Part shown: positions 54,307 through 60,833 of the stretch, piece by piece
Position numbering within the stretch: position 1 is the first letter of the stretch
How the letters are laid out: every line of letters starts with the position of its first letter
Source of the DNA: Eubacterium ruminantium
Lineage (GTDB): Bacteria > Bacillota > Clostridia > Lachnospirales > Lachnospiraceae
Direction: 5' to 3'
DNA length: 64,000 nucleotides
NCBI GenBank assembly: GCA_900108205.1
Contig: FNUU01000011.1
Span: 42,983 to 106,982, forward strand
The notes under the pieces: model-generated
What the model was told of the DNA's origin: nothing
Database searches by the model: none
The model's input: the letters and a program-made list of their open reading frames with translations, nothing else
Translations under genes and position numbers: made by a program

Positions 54307-55098
54307 ATGAGCAATTTATGCAGAATGGTGAAAATTTCATTTGACGCAGCTTCGGACAGACTGAATACGCTTAAGACAAAGGGCGTAGATACGATTTATA
54401 ATGTAATAGATATGACAAATGGAATCTATGATGCGGCAGCTTCTATTATTGAATGTGGTAAGAGTGTAAAGGGTCTGGGACTCAAATGGTGCGTGGGTAT
54501 TAATCTGCTTCCGCTTTATCAGGGTGTGCTTTCAGAAACCGGCAATGACAACAGAATGTTTGTAAGAAAAGCAGAGAGAGCAGGATTTGAGAATACTCAC
54601 AAGCTTTTCACAAAGCTTGGAGAAGCAGGAGTACTTCCTGCATTTGCACGTATTGATATCGATCTTTTTAATGAAATAACAGGTATGACACTCAGCTTTG
54701 AGGAACAGACCAGAATGCTTAATTCATGTATAAATGGTGTGAAGGCTGTTAATCCTCAGTGCAAACTGATCTTTAATTCTGTTGACAGTATTGATAATGA
54801 AAAGGCAAAGAAGTGGTTCAACCGTTTTCAGGTTTCCGGCGGAAAGGGCTTTGATATCATTTCACTTTCATATGAATTAAATGCCGATACCTTCTTTACA
54901 CTCAGTCAGAACATGAGTGATCTTTCAAGAAGATTTGATAAGGAGATCATAGTGGATATCTCCGGCCACGACAGCGTCGATGGTCTGGATATCGGAATAG
55001 CTGATCTGGACAGCGCCATTGAGCTTGTTCCTATGGAGAAGGGCTTTGGTGCCGTTTATAACGATACAGCCCTGGATACAGCTGTACTGGTTGCGTAA
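54307..55098 (+). CDS. GH53-like TIM-barrel protein, probably non-secreted and with altered active site
   Basis: 263 residues, no signal peptide. The pattern matches endo-beta-1,4-galactanases of GH53 in two places. FNEITGM (Asn122-Glu123) stands where those enzymes have the acid/base VGNEITNG. FDIISLSYEL, then a stretch ending FDKEIIVDISG, aligns with their DIIGLSYYP ... VMVVETAYP. In the second place the nucleophile glutamate is replaced by Asp217. It is also shorter than GH53 enzymes. It may be a catalytically weak or repurposed cytoplasmic relative. AAGAGGGA precedes the ATG; own promoter and terminator. Confidence 0.6.
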   Translation: MSNLCRMVKISFDAASDRLNTLKTKGVDTIYNVIDMTNGIYDAAASIIECGKSVKGLGLKWCVGINLLPLYQGVLSETGNDNRMFVRKAERAGFENTHKLFTKLGEAGVLPAFARIDIDLFNEITGMTLSFEEQTRMLNSCINGVKAVNPQCKLIFNSVDSIDNEKAKKWFNRFQVSGGKGFDIISLSYELNADTFFTLSQNMSDLSRRFDKEIIVDISGHDSVDGLDIGIADLDSAIELVPMEKGFGAVYNDTALDTAVLVA

Positions 55099-55127
55099 TG
55101 GAAAAATCAAAATTGATCAAATGTATG

Positions 55128-55165
55128 AAAAGAGACTGCATTGTAGTGATTGTGGTCTCTTTTTT
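55128..55165 (+). terminator. terminator after the GH53-like gene
   Basis: AAAAGAGAC pairs with GTCTCTTTT around an 18-base loop, followed by TTTTT. Confidence 0.9.
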
Positions 55166-55169
55166 GTGT

Positions 55170-55238
55170 ACTGAGCGAGTCATGCACATGCGAAGCATGT
55201 GCTGTGAAATGAAACGGGAGACACGCATACTTGTATGC
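55170..55238. repeat. post-terminator repeat, copy 2, with GAA-triloop and TT-loop hairpins
   Basis: ACTGAGCGAGTCATGCACAT (55170-55189, identical to 4736-4755) runs into the perfect hairpin GCACATGC-GAA-GCATGTGC (55184-55202) and then GCATAC-TT-GTATGC (55225-55238). The GAA loop closed by C-G gives the GCGAAGC core that also occurs at 33358-33364. Confidence 0.9.
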
Positions 55239-55255
55239 AGTGGCTCATATTTTAA

Positions 55256-55284
55256 GTGACTATTTTTGGCGGGTTTGATATAAT
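55256..55284 (+). promoter_or_regulatory. promoter of the MIF-like gene
   Basis: GTGACT at 55256-55261, 17 bases, TATAAT at 55279-55284; a good -10 with a moderate -35. Confidence 0.65.
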
Positions 55285-55312
55285 CATTTTATATTTTTGG
55301 AGGAGGTGCGAT

Positions 55313-55654
55313 ATGCCATTTATTGATTCAAAGATTACTGTAAAAGTAAGTGAAGAGAAGAAGGAGAAAATCAAAGCAGAGCTTGGAAAGGCTGCCGCTA
55401 TAATCGGCAAACCTGAAAGCTTTCTTATGGTTGGTTTTGAAGATGACTACTGCCTGTATTTTGCAGGAAATAAACTTGAGAAGGGCGCATATGTGTCAGT
55501 GGACGTATTTGGCTCGGTAAGCAGTTCTGCCGCAGACAAAATGACTGCAAGGATCTGTGAAATCTATGAGGAAGAACTGGGTATTCCGGGAAATAACATC
55601 TATGTTGAATATCGCGGAACCGGCGACTGGGGCTGGAACGGAAGAAATTTCTAG
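55313..55654 (+). CDS. macrophage migration inhibitory factor (MIF)/tautomerase family protein
   Basis: 113 residues, a full-length MIF. Pro2 directly follows Met and would be the catalytic N-terminal proline after Met removal (MPFIDSKITV). The family middle KPESFLMVGFEDD and the C-terminal DWGWNGRNF are plain. GGAGGAGGT six bases upstream fixes ATG 55313. Bacterial MIF-like proteins are cytoplasmic tautomerases of uncertain substrate; in gut bacteria they have been considered as possible host-interaction factors, which nothing here tests. Confidence 0.93.
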   Translation: MPFIDSKITVKVSEEKKEKIKAELGKAAAIIGKPESFLMVGFEDDYCLYFAGNKLEKGAYVSVDVFGSVSSSAADKMTARICEIYEEELGIPGNNIYVEYRGTGDWGWNGRNF

Positions 55655-55770
55655 CTTTTCAGAGGTTTCCGGTGCAGTTGTTTAGAAATACCGGAATATA
55701 ATTGGATGTAATAATTTTTTATATATGGGAGGTGAACATATAGAGAATATTAAAAAGAGGATACAATCTA

Positions 55771-55947
55771 GTGAATTTATTAATCCCGAATGCAGGGATG
55801 GCCATCACAGTTCGCGATTATATCAATTCTTTGCTATCAATGGGGTACAATATTTATCAAGCCCGAGGCTCGATTGGTGGATGCAGTTTGCATAAGACGA
55901 TTGAACTGCGCTTGGTTGGCGAAGAGAGCTACATAATTAGATTATAG
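55771..55947 (+). CDS. possible small protein, 58 codons (GTG start)
   Basis: An open frame from GTG 55771, eleven bases after AAGAGG, encoding 58 residues with a mixed, protein-like composition (NAGMAITVRDYINSLLSMGY, then ARGSIGGCSLHKTIELRLVG). It occupies the 330-base gap before guaA and ends 40 bases ahead of it. It is not the missing glutaminase domain of GuaA. A longer GGGAGG site at 55726 leads only into a three-codon frame. Could be a leader or a free-standing small protein; unsupported beyond the frame itself. Confidence 0.4.
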   Translation: MNLLIPNAGMAITVRDYINSLLSMGYNIYQARGSIGGCSLHKTIELRLVGEESYIIRL

Positions 55948-55986
55948 GATAGGGCTTTTTAATACAGCCTAATGGGAGGACAAAAA

Positions 55987-56973
55987 ATGGCAGAATTAAC
56001 AAGACGTCCGGATGATATGGAAAGAATCACGACTCCGGAACTCGCAAAGAAGTTCATCGATGAACAGGTTGAACTTATGAAGGCACAGATCGGTGACAAG
56101 AAAGTGCTTCTTGCACTTTCCGGTGGAGTAGACTCATCGGTTGTTGCAGCGCTTCTTATCAAGGCTGTCGGAAAGCAGCTTGTATGTGTACACGTAAATC
56201 ACGGTCTCCTCAGAAAGGGAGAACCTGAGCAGGTTATAAAGGTTTTCAGAGATGAGATGGAGGCAAATCTTATCTACGTTGATGCAACGGACCGCTTCCT
56301 TGACAAGCTTGCAGGAGTAACAGATCCTGAGCAGAAGAGAAAGATAATCGGTGGCGAATTCATAGAGGTATTTGCTGAGGAAGCACGTAAGCTCGACGGA
56401 ATCGAGTTCCTCGCACAGGGAACCATCTGGCCTGACATCCTCGAGAGTGAGGCAGGTATCAAGGCTCATCACAATGCTGGTGGTCTTCCGGATGATATGA
56501 ACTTTGAGCTTGTTGAGCCGGTACGTACCCTCTTCAAGGATGAGGTTCGTGTAGTAGGTAAGGCGCTGGGCCTTCCTGATAATATGGTTTACCGTCAGCC
56601 ATTCCCTGGTCCGGGACTTGGTGTAAGGTGTCCGGGCGCGATCACCCGCGATCGTCTTGAGGCGGTACGTGAATCAGACGCTATCCTTCGTGAGGAGTTC
56701 GCAAAGAATGGTCTTGAGGGCATGGTATGGCAGTATTTTACAGTCGTTCCTGACTTCAAATCAACCGGTGTTAAGGACGGCAAGCGTACCTTCGACTGGC
56801 CGTGCATCATCCGTGCGATCAACACCACAGACGTTATGGAAGTAACCGTCGAGCATCTCTCAGATGAGCTGATCGACCACCTCGTACAGAGAATCATTAC
56901 CGAGGTTCCGGGAATAAACAGAGTGCTGTTTGATTACACCCCGAAGCCACCGGCAACTGTGGAATATGAATAG
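55987..56973 (+). CDS. guaA: GMP synthase, ATP-pyrophosphatase and dimerisation domains only
   Basis: Converts XMP to GMP with ATP and ammonia. 328 residues, against about 510-525 for ordinary bacterial GuaA: the N-terminal glutamine amidotransferase domain is absent, as in archaeal GuaAb subunits. The PP-loop SGGVDSS is at 45-51; HVNHGLLRKGE, the QGTIWPDILES stretch, KDEVR and the C-terminal DYTPKPPATVEYE are all normal. GGGAGG seven bases ahead sets ATG 55987. It needs either free ammonia or a separate GuaAa, and none is adjacent. The 3' end lacks a terminator; a displaced alternative 3' end lies at 59973. Confidence 0.93.
   Translation: MAELTRRPDDMERITTPELAKKFIDEQVELMKAQIGDKKVLLALSGGVDSSVVAALLIKAVGKQLVCVHVNHGLLRKGEPEQVIKVFRDEMEANLIYVDATDRFLDKLAGVTDPEQKRKIIGGEFIEVFAEEARKLDGIEFLAQGTIWPDILESEAGIKAHHNAGGLPDDMNFELVEPVRTLFKDEVRVVGKALGLPDNMVYRQPFPGPGLGVRCPGAITRDRLEAVRESDAILREEFAKNGLEGMVWQYFTVVPDFKSTGVKDGKRTFDWPCIIRAINTTDVMEVTVEHLSDELIDHLVQRIITEVPGINRVLFDYTPKPPATVEYE
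56950..56973 (+). other. putative attachment-site half at the guaA 3' end
   Basis: The last seven codons and stop of guaA (Pro-Ala-Thr-Val-Glu-Tyr-Glu) recur at 59973-59996 with four differences, all at third codon positions. This is the current, functional 3' end. Confidence 0.7.
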
Positions 56974-57006
56974 GAACGATTTTCCACAGACATCTTTGAA
57001 GGAGAG

Positions 57007-57201
57007 ATGGCGCACGCAAGATTTTACGATGAGGAGATCCGTAAGCAGATCCCGAAATGCCATTACAGGAAGTACACCATCAGCGAGATCATCAATTCTA
57101 TCATCGGGAGAGGATTTTCTTTGGAGCGTTTTGATGAACATCCTTCATGGGAAAATGAAAAACTCCCGGGTGAGTTTACAGCGATAGCAAGAAAGAACTG
57201 A
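57007..57201 (+). pseudogene. C-terminal remnant of a SAM-dependent methyltransferase
   Basis: The frame reads ARFYDEEIRKQIPKCHYRKY, then SIIGRGFSLERFDEHPSWEN and a final LPGEFTAIARKN, which is the end of a class I small-molecule methyltransferase as I know it from Lachnospiraceae. No SAM-binding part is present and nothing in frame lies between it and the guaA stop, so the 5' portion has been deleted. Bases 57126-57163 recur exactly at 59936-59973. Confidence 0.75.
57126..57163 (+). repeat. 38-bp perfect direct repeat, left copy
   Basis: Starts GCGTTTTGATGAACATCCTT inside the methyltransferase remnant; identical over 38 bases to 59936-59973. The two copies bracket 2.8 kb. Confidence 0.95.
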
Positions 57202-57209
57202 GGGGGCGT

Positions 57210-57860
57210 ATGGCATCAAGTATTATACATTTAGCAATCACAAATGAATTGATAAAGCGATTATCCTTTACTGATGCGAACAGACTTAAGTTCGGGGCTG
57301 TAGTGGTTGACGCTGGAGTTGGTGGAAACAAATATGGAAATGCCCATATGAAGATAACTGTTCAGGATGGTACAAAGAAAACCTACGATTTTGACAGATA
57401 CAGGGAAATGTTCGGAGAGCGAATGCTTAAGGATGATCTTTATTTAGGATACTATTTGCACCTTGTGCAGGACGCTTTGTACAGGAACTTTGTATATGAC
57501 AGATATCATTGGAATCCGGTGCTTCCCGGAAATGTGGAGCGATTACATAAAGACTATGAGATAATAAACCAATATGTTATCAATAAGTATGGATTGGTGA
57601 ATGATCTTATAGTACCTGACAGATTTGAGGACGAGGCTTTGAATCAGATCAGCGCTTTTGACACAAAGAGGCTTATGCAGGATATGAGTTCGTATTTTCT
57701 GCCCATGGATGAAGAACCCATTTTCTTTTTCACTAAAGAAATGTCCGATGAATTCATAGAGGAAGCTATGGAATTTTGTGTGGATGAGGTTAAGAAAATC
57801 CAAAATGGAGAGCGGGGCATTGATATGCTAACGTACGCCTGGAAAAGAGCAAGTATATAG
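57210..57860 (+). CDS. zinc-dependent phospholipase C-like protein
   Basis: 216 residues, helical. The opening MASSIIHLAITNELIKRL and the block DDLYLGYYLHLVQDALYRNF are typical of proteins annotated as zinc-dependent phospholipase C family in Firmicutes; candidate metal ligands are His7, the Asp/His region near NAHM, and the His and Asp of GYYLHLVQDA. No signal peptide, so a lipase role is doubtful; a cytoplasmic hydrolase is more likely. GAGGGGG precedes the ATG, nine bases after the methyltransferase remnant. Confidence 0.75.
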   Translation: MASSIIHLAITNELIKRLSFTDANRLKFGAVVVDAGVGGNKYGNAHMKITVQDGTKKTYDFDRYREMFGERMLKDDLYLGYYLHLVQDALYRNFVYDRYHWNPVLPGNVERLHKDYEIINQYVINKYGLVNDLIVPDRFEDEALNQISAFDTKRLMQDMSSYFLPMDEEPIFFFTKEMSDEFIEEAMEFCVDEVKKIQNGERGIDMLTYAWKRASI

Positions 57861-57900
57861 AGAAATGATGATTTATCAATGAACAAATGCTATAATCTCC

Positions 57901-57949
57901 TTGTCACTCGTGACAATAAAATGACAATATAAACTTCAAAAAGTATAAT
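57901..57949 (+). promoter_or_regulatory. promoter with upstream palindrome, driving a non-coding transcript
   Basis: ATGACA at 57921-57926, 17 bases, TATAAT at 57944-57949. Immediately upstream TTGTCAC-TC-GTGACAA (57901-57916) is a perfect palindrome, either an operator or the terminator stem of the preceding gene. No reading frame follows; the transcript would run into the terminator at 58084-58127. Confidence 0.8.
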
Positions 57950-57955
57950 AGATAC

Positions 57956-58130
57956 ATACAAACCGTTCAGAAATGAACTATTAAACAAACATAAAGCCAG
58001 CATATGTACGTTGATCAAAAAATACATTTGCGAGCTTGAATAATACCGGGTGGCTTGCGGGTAAAAACTAAAAAGCAGTGATTAAAGGCTTCTGATGGCG
58101 TAAACATGCGCTTTCAGAAGCTTTTTTGTT
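57956..58130 (+). ncRNA. candidate structured non-coding RNA, about 175 nt
   Basis: A near-consensus promoter, a 175-base stretch with no reading frame, and an intrinsic terminator form a complete transcription unit. Inside, ATGTA/TACAT (about 57999 and 58023) and GCGAGC/GCTTGC (about 58031 and 58053) can pair. The stretch ACCGGGTGGCTTGCGGGT followed by AAAACTAAAAAGCAGTGATT has the look of a conserved single-stranded core. It is not 6S, tmRNA, SRP or RNase P RNA as I know them. The raiA RNA class is my best guess, from memory and at low confidence. Confidence 0.6.
58084..58127 (+). terminator. terminator of the ncRNA candidate
   Basis: AAAGGCTTCTGA pairs with TCAGAAGCTTTTT (one bulged G) around an 18-base loop that can itself form GCG/CGC, followed by a T-run. 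Confidence 0.9.
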
Positions 58131-58208
58131 TACACGTGTGATAACATTTTGATAACAGGATATGAAGTGACGGGTACATCATGGGTGCGGAAAGATTCGT
58201 TTCAAAGC

Positions 58209-58317
58209 GCAAAATAAAGCGTAGTACTATAAAATTGCGCTTTATCGTATTTTGCATTTGAAATCAATTTATACGTTGACAACGTACGGAAATGGCTTTA
58301 TACTTTATTAAAGTATA
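58209..58317 (+). promoter_or_regulatory. XRE-nuclease promoter with three nested dyads
   Basis: Promoter TTGACA (58276-58281), 17 bases, TATACT (58299-58304). ACGTTG-A-CAACGT covers the -35, and the perfect palindrome TATACTTTATTAAAGTATA (58299-58317) covers the -10 and start point; both suit autorepression by the XRE protein. Upstream, GCAAAATA (58209-58216) and AAAGCG are inverted as CGCTTT and TATTTTGC (58238-58255). AAATTGCGCTTT here recurs at 60811. Confidence 0.85.
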
Positions 58318-58337
58318 AAATTTACGGAGACTATGTT

Positions 58338-58535
58338 ATGGATATTTCAGCTAAAATAAAGGAGTTACGAAAGAAAACGGGATTATCACAAAGTAAGTTT
58401 TCTGCAAAATTTGGGATTCCTGTAAGAACTCTTCAGCAGTGGGAGCAGGGGATAAGCGCCCCTCCGGAGTATTTGGTAAGAATGATGGCGTATATTATGC
58501 TGCTTGAAGAGAGGTTTGAGAATACAGATTCATAA
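58338..58535 (+). CDS. XRE-family helix-turn-helix regulator
   Basis: 65 residues, a single HTH_3 domain: IKELRKKTGLSQSKFSAKFG then IPVRTLQQWEQGISAPPEYL. The short C-terminal helix (AYIMLLEERFE) could dimerise. ACGGAGA precedes the ATG by about nine bases. It sits 61 bases ahead of the DUF1016 nuclease gene under a promoter full of dyads, so it probably represses its own unit, as small regulators do in toxin-antitoxin-like or defence cassettes. Confidence 0.88.
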   Translation: MDISAKIKELRKKTGLSQSKFSAKFGIPVRTLQQWEQGISAPPEYLVRMMAYIMLLEERFENTDS

Positions 58536-58596
58536 GTGACTTTGGTGCCATAATGTCACAGCAATTTGGATCATACAGAACAAGAGGAGTATCGTT

Positions 58597-59802
58597 ATGG
58601 ATAAAGTGCCGACTAATAAAAGGGGGATTGTAACGTCGCAGGATGTGAGCCTGGATAAAGAATATATCGAATGGATACATGAGTTAAAATCAAGATTTCG
58701 AAATTCTCAGATTAAAGCTGCTGTCAAAGTGAATTCAGAACAACTGCTGTTCAACTGGCAACTAGGAAGGGATTTAGTTGTTCGAAAAGCCGAGGAAAAA
58801 TGGGGAACGGGGATTGTTAATCAAGTCAGTCTTGATCTTCAGGCGGAATTTCCGGAAGCGAAGGGGTTTTCTGCAAGAAATCTATGGTTTATGAAACAAT
58901 GGTATGGCTTTTATTCTGTAAGTTCAGATACAAGAGTCTTAATTTCAAATTTGGAAGGACAGATCAACACATATGGTTCAAAACTGAACCAACTTGGTTC
59001 AGAAATATGCGAGAAAAAACTGAACCAACCTGATTCAGAAATGACATTTCCATCGTTATTTGCTTTTGTGCCATGGAAACATCACGTTATGATTGTACAG
59101 AAGGTTAAAAGCGTTGATGAGGCTCTATTTTACATCCGGAAGACAATAGAGGGGAATCTTAGTCGTAGTGCCCTGGATGATTGCATTCGGGCTGATTTAT
59201 ACCATACATCGGGAGCGGCGGTTACCAATTTTGCAGAAAAACTTCCTCCTATTCAAGGTGCGTTAGCGAAAGAAATCTTAAAAAGCAATTATGATCTTGG
59301 ATTTGTCAGTCTTCCAGATGGTTTTGATGAAGATGCTTTAGAAGGTGTATTAGAGCAGCGTATGACTCGTTTCCTATTGGAGCTCGGCGAGGGCTGGGCA
59401 TTTGTGGGACGACAGAAGGAAATTATTATTGCCGGAAAGACCCGGAAAATCGACCTGCTGTTTTATCATATTTACCTTCGATGTTATGTGGTTTTGGAAC
59501 TTAAGGTTAAACCATTTGACCCTGAGTTTGCGGGAAAACTCAACTTCTATGTGAATGCGGTTAACGAATTTGTAAAGCGGGATAGCGACAATCCGACAAT
59601 TGGACTTTTGATCTGTAAAGATATGGATCGCACAGAGGTACAACTCGCTTTTCAGGGCATAACCACTCCTATGGGTGTCGCAATATATGACAATGTGAAA
59701 ATCAAGGAGATACAGGAACACCTCCCTACAGCAGAGCAGATACAGCAGCAGATTGTTTTGGCAGAGGAAGAATACAAAATGAAACTTGCCACGAAAGAAT
59801 AG
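58597..59802 (+). CDS. PDDEXK nuclease domain protein, DUF1016/YhcG family
   Basis: 401 residues. The N-terminal DUF1016 domain (about 20-190) is recognised by FNWQLGRDLVVRKAEEKWGT and GFSARNLWFMKQWYGFY. The C-terminal PDDEXK nuclease has GWAFVGRQKEIIIAG, Asp in RKIDLLFYH and the ELK motif in CYVVLELKVKPF. In the middle a short duplication (KLNQLGSEICEKKLNQPDSE) comes from a DNA repeat. Family members occur next to restriction or recombination genes, but their targets are unknown. AAGAGGAG precedes the ATG. Confidence 0.9.
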   Translation: MDKVPTNKRGIVTSQDVSLDKEYIEWIHELKSRFRNSQIKAAVKVNSEQLLFNWQLGRDLVVRKAEEKWGTGIVNQVSLDLQAEFPEAKGFSARNLWFMKQWYGFYSVSSDTRVLISNLEGQINTYGSKLNQLGSEICEKKLNQPDSEMTFPSLFAFVPWKHHVMIVQKVKSVDEALFYIRKTIEGNLSRSALDDCIRADLYHTSGAAVTNFAEKLPPIQGALAKEILKSNYDLGFVSLPDGFDEDALEGVLEQRMTRFLLELGEGWAFVGRQKEIIIAGKTRKIDLLFYHIYLRCYVVLELKVKPFDPEFAGKLNFYVNAVNEFVKRDSDNPTIGLLICKDMDRTEVQLAFQGITTPMGVAIYDNVKIKEIQEHLPTAEQIQQQIVLAEEEYKMKLATKE

Positions 59803-59821
59803 TAGATTATGGTATAATTCA

Positions 59822-59900
59822 ACTTGAGGGTACGCAACGAGATACCCACTCAAGTACCATACAAGATCGTGACCATAAAATGTGATTCGGTAAATCACAT
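59822..59900. other. two perfect hairpins after the nuclease gene
   Basis: ACTTGAGGGTA pairs with TACCC and CTCAAGT (59822-59856), and ATGTGATT-CGGTA-AATCACAT is at 59880-59900. No T-runs. They fill the gap between the nuclease gene and the right 38-bp repeat. Confidence 0.75.
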
Positions 59901-59935
59901 GTGATATGGACAGCTGAAACCTAATGGAATCAAAG

Positions 59936-59973
59936 GCGTTTTGATGAACATCCTTCATGGGAAAATGAAAAAC
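59936..59973 (+). repeat. 38-bp perfect direct repeat, right copy
   Basis: Identical to 57126-57163. It is fused directly and in frame to the displaced guaA 3' end, giving Glu-Asn-Glu-Lys-Pro-Ala-Thr-Val-Glu-Tyr-Glu-stop. Confidence 0.95.
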
Positions 59974-60050
59974 CGGCAACGGTGGAGTACGAATAAGGAA
60001 GGTGCCTTTATAAAATAATCGGCAAAGGATTACTCCAATGCCGGTTTTTT
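59973..60050 (+). pseudogene. displaced guaA 3' end and its terminator
   Basis: CCGGCAACGGTGGAGTACGA followed by ATAA encodes the same seven last residues and stop position as guaA at 56950-56973, with only synonymous changes. It forms the left arm of a fully nested terminator: CCGGCA...GGAGTA...CCTTT pairs with AAAGG...TACTCC...TGCCGG, then TTTTTT. This looks like the original end of guaA left behind when about 3 kb was inserted. No terminator remains behind the present guaA stop. Confidence 0.75.
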
Positions 60051-60159
60051 GTTGTATGAAAAAGTCGCCGGATTTCAAATTGAAACATAACGGATCGTGG
60101 CTCTATAATAACATCAGGTAAGGACCTTACAGAATAAAACGAAAGGATGGATAGACGAT

Positions 60160-60588
60160 ATGGAATATAATATAAATCAGCTGGCAATGATCACAGGATA
60201 TACCACCAGATCCTTACGAAGCTTTATTAAGGACGGATCTTTGAACGGAGAAAAAATAGACGGAGTATGGATGTTTACGGAAGAGGATATTTCAGCGTTT
60301 TTAAATGCTCCGGTGGTTCGTATGGGACTCTCTTCCAAGCAACAGTCCCTGGTATATGACTTCCTTGCAGATACTGACAAGAAGGTAAATCGCATATGCG
60401 TTGTGTTGGATTTTCCTGTTTCGGATGAAGAGGCAAGAGAGGTCATGGAATTCTTTAGCCAGGAGATAAACAACCGCTGTCATGACTGTGCATTCAAGTA
60501 TCTTAAAGAAGGAAAGATATCCCGTTTTGTATTAAGCGGTGTGGAAGATGAAGTGTCTGCTCTTATGAGTGCTTATTATAGCAGATAA
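60160..60588 (+). CDS. small DNA-binding protein with MerR/HTH_17-like N-terminus
   Basis: 142 residues. The first 50 (YNINQLAMITGYTTRSLRSF then GSLNGEKIDGVWMFTEEDIS) form an excisionase/MerR-type winged helix. The rest (about 60-142) is an unnamed alpha/beta domain with cysteines in RCHDCAFKYL. AAAGGATGG precedes the ATG. Such proteins regulate neighbouring genes or act as recombination directionality factors; no integrase is nearby. Confidence 0.75.
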   Translation: MEYNINQLAMITGYTTRSLRSFIKDGSLNGEKIDGVWMFTEEDISAFLNAPVVRMGLSSKQQSLVYDFLADTDKKVNRICVVLDFPVSDEEAREVMEFFSQEINNRCHDCAFKYLKEGKISRFVLSGVEDEVSALMSAYYSR

Positions 60589-60616
60589 GAAATCGTGAGA
60601 GGATATAAAGCTGACA

Positions 60617-60654
60617 GGGGAAGAGCATCTGTATGGCGCAGGCGCTCTTTTCTG
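60617..60654 (+). terminator. terminator after the MerR-like gene
   Basis: GAAGAGC pairs with GCTCTTTTC, with an inner CTG/CAG, ending in TTTT. Confidence 0.7.
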
Positions 60655-60742
60655 TGTTATGAGCAGAAACTATAAGCTCTGTGAATATTGATATTTGGAG
60701 AATGGATAAGTAGTTAAAGGTAGCCTAATTGCAAGTGCTGTG

Positions 60743-60822
60743 AAACTGCGCGTACACCAAAAAATATGGTTATTTAAAATTGCGCATACACTAAAGATTG
60801 TTAATATATTAAATTGCGCTTT
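60743..60822. repeat. 34-bp tandem repeat of AAAYTGCGC units
   Basis: AAACTGCGCGTACACCAAA (60743), AAATTGCGCATACACTAAA (60777) and AAATTGCGCTTTTTGG (60811) recur at exactly 34 bases. The last unit runs into the truncated ATPase gene and shares AAATTGCGCTTT with the XRE promoter region at 58232. Confidence 0.9.
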
Positions 60823-60833
60823 TTGGGGAGTAT

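Noticed and set aside
55771..55947. Idea that the small frame before guaA is the missing glutaminase domain
   Set aside because: Too short, no Gly-x-Cys-x-Gly nucleophile elbow and no His-Glu pair; it cannot be a class I amidotransferase.
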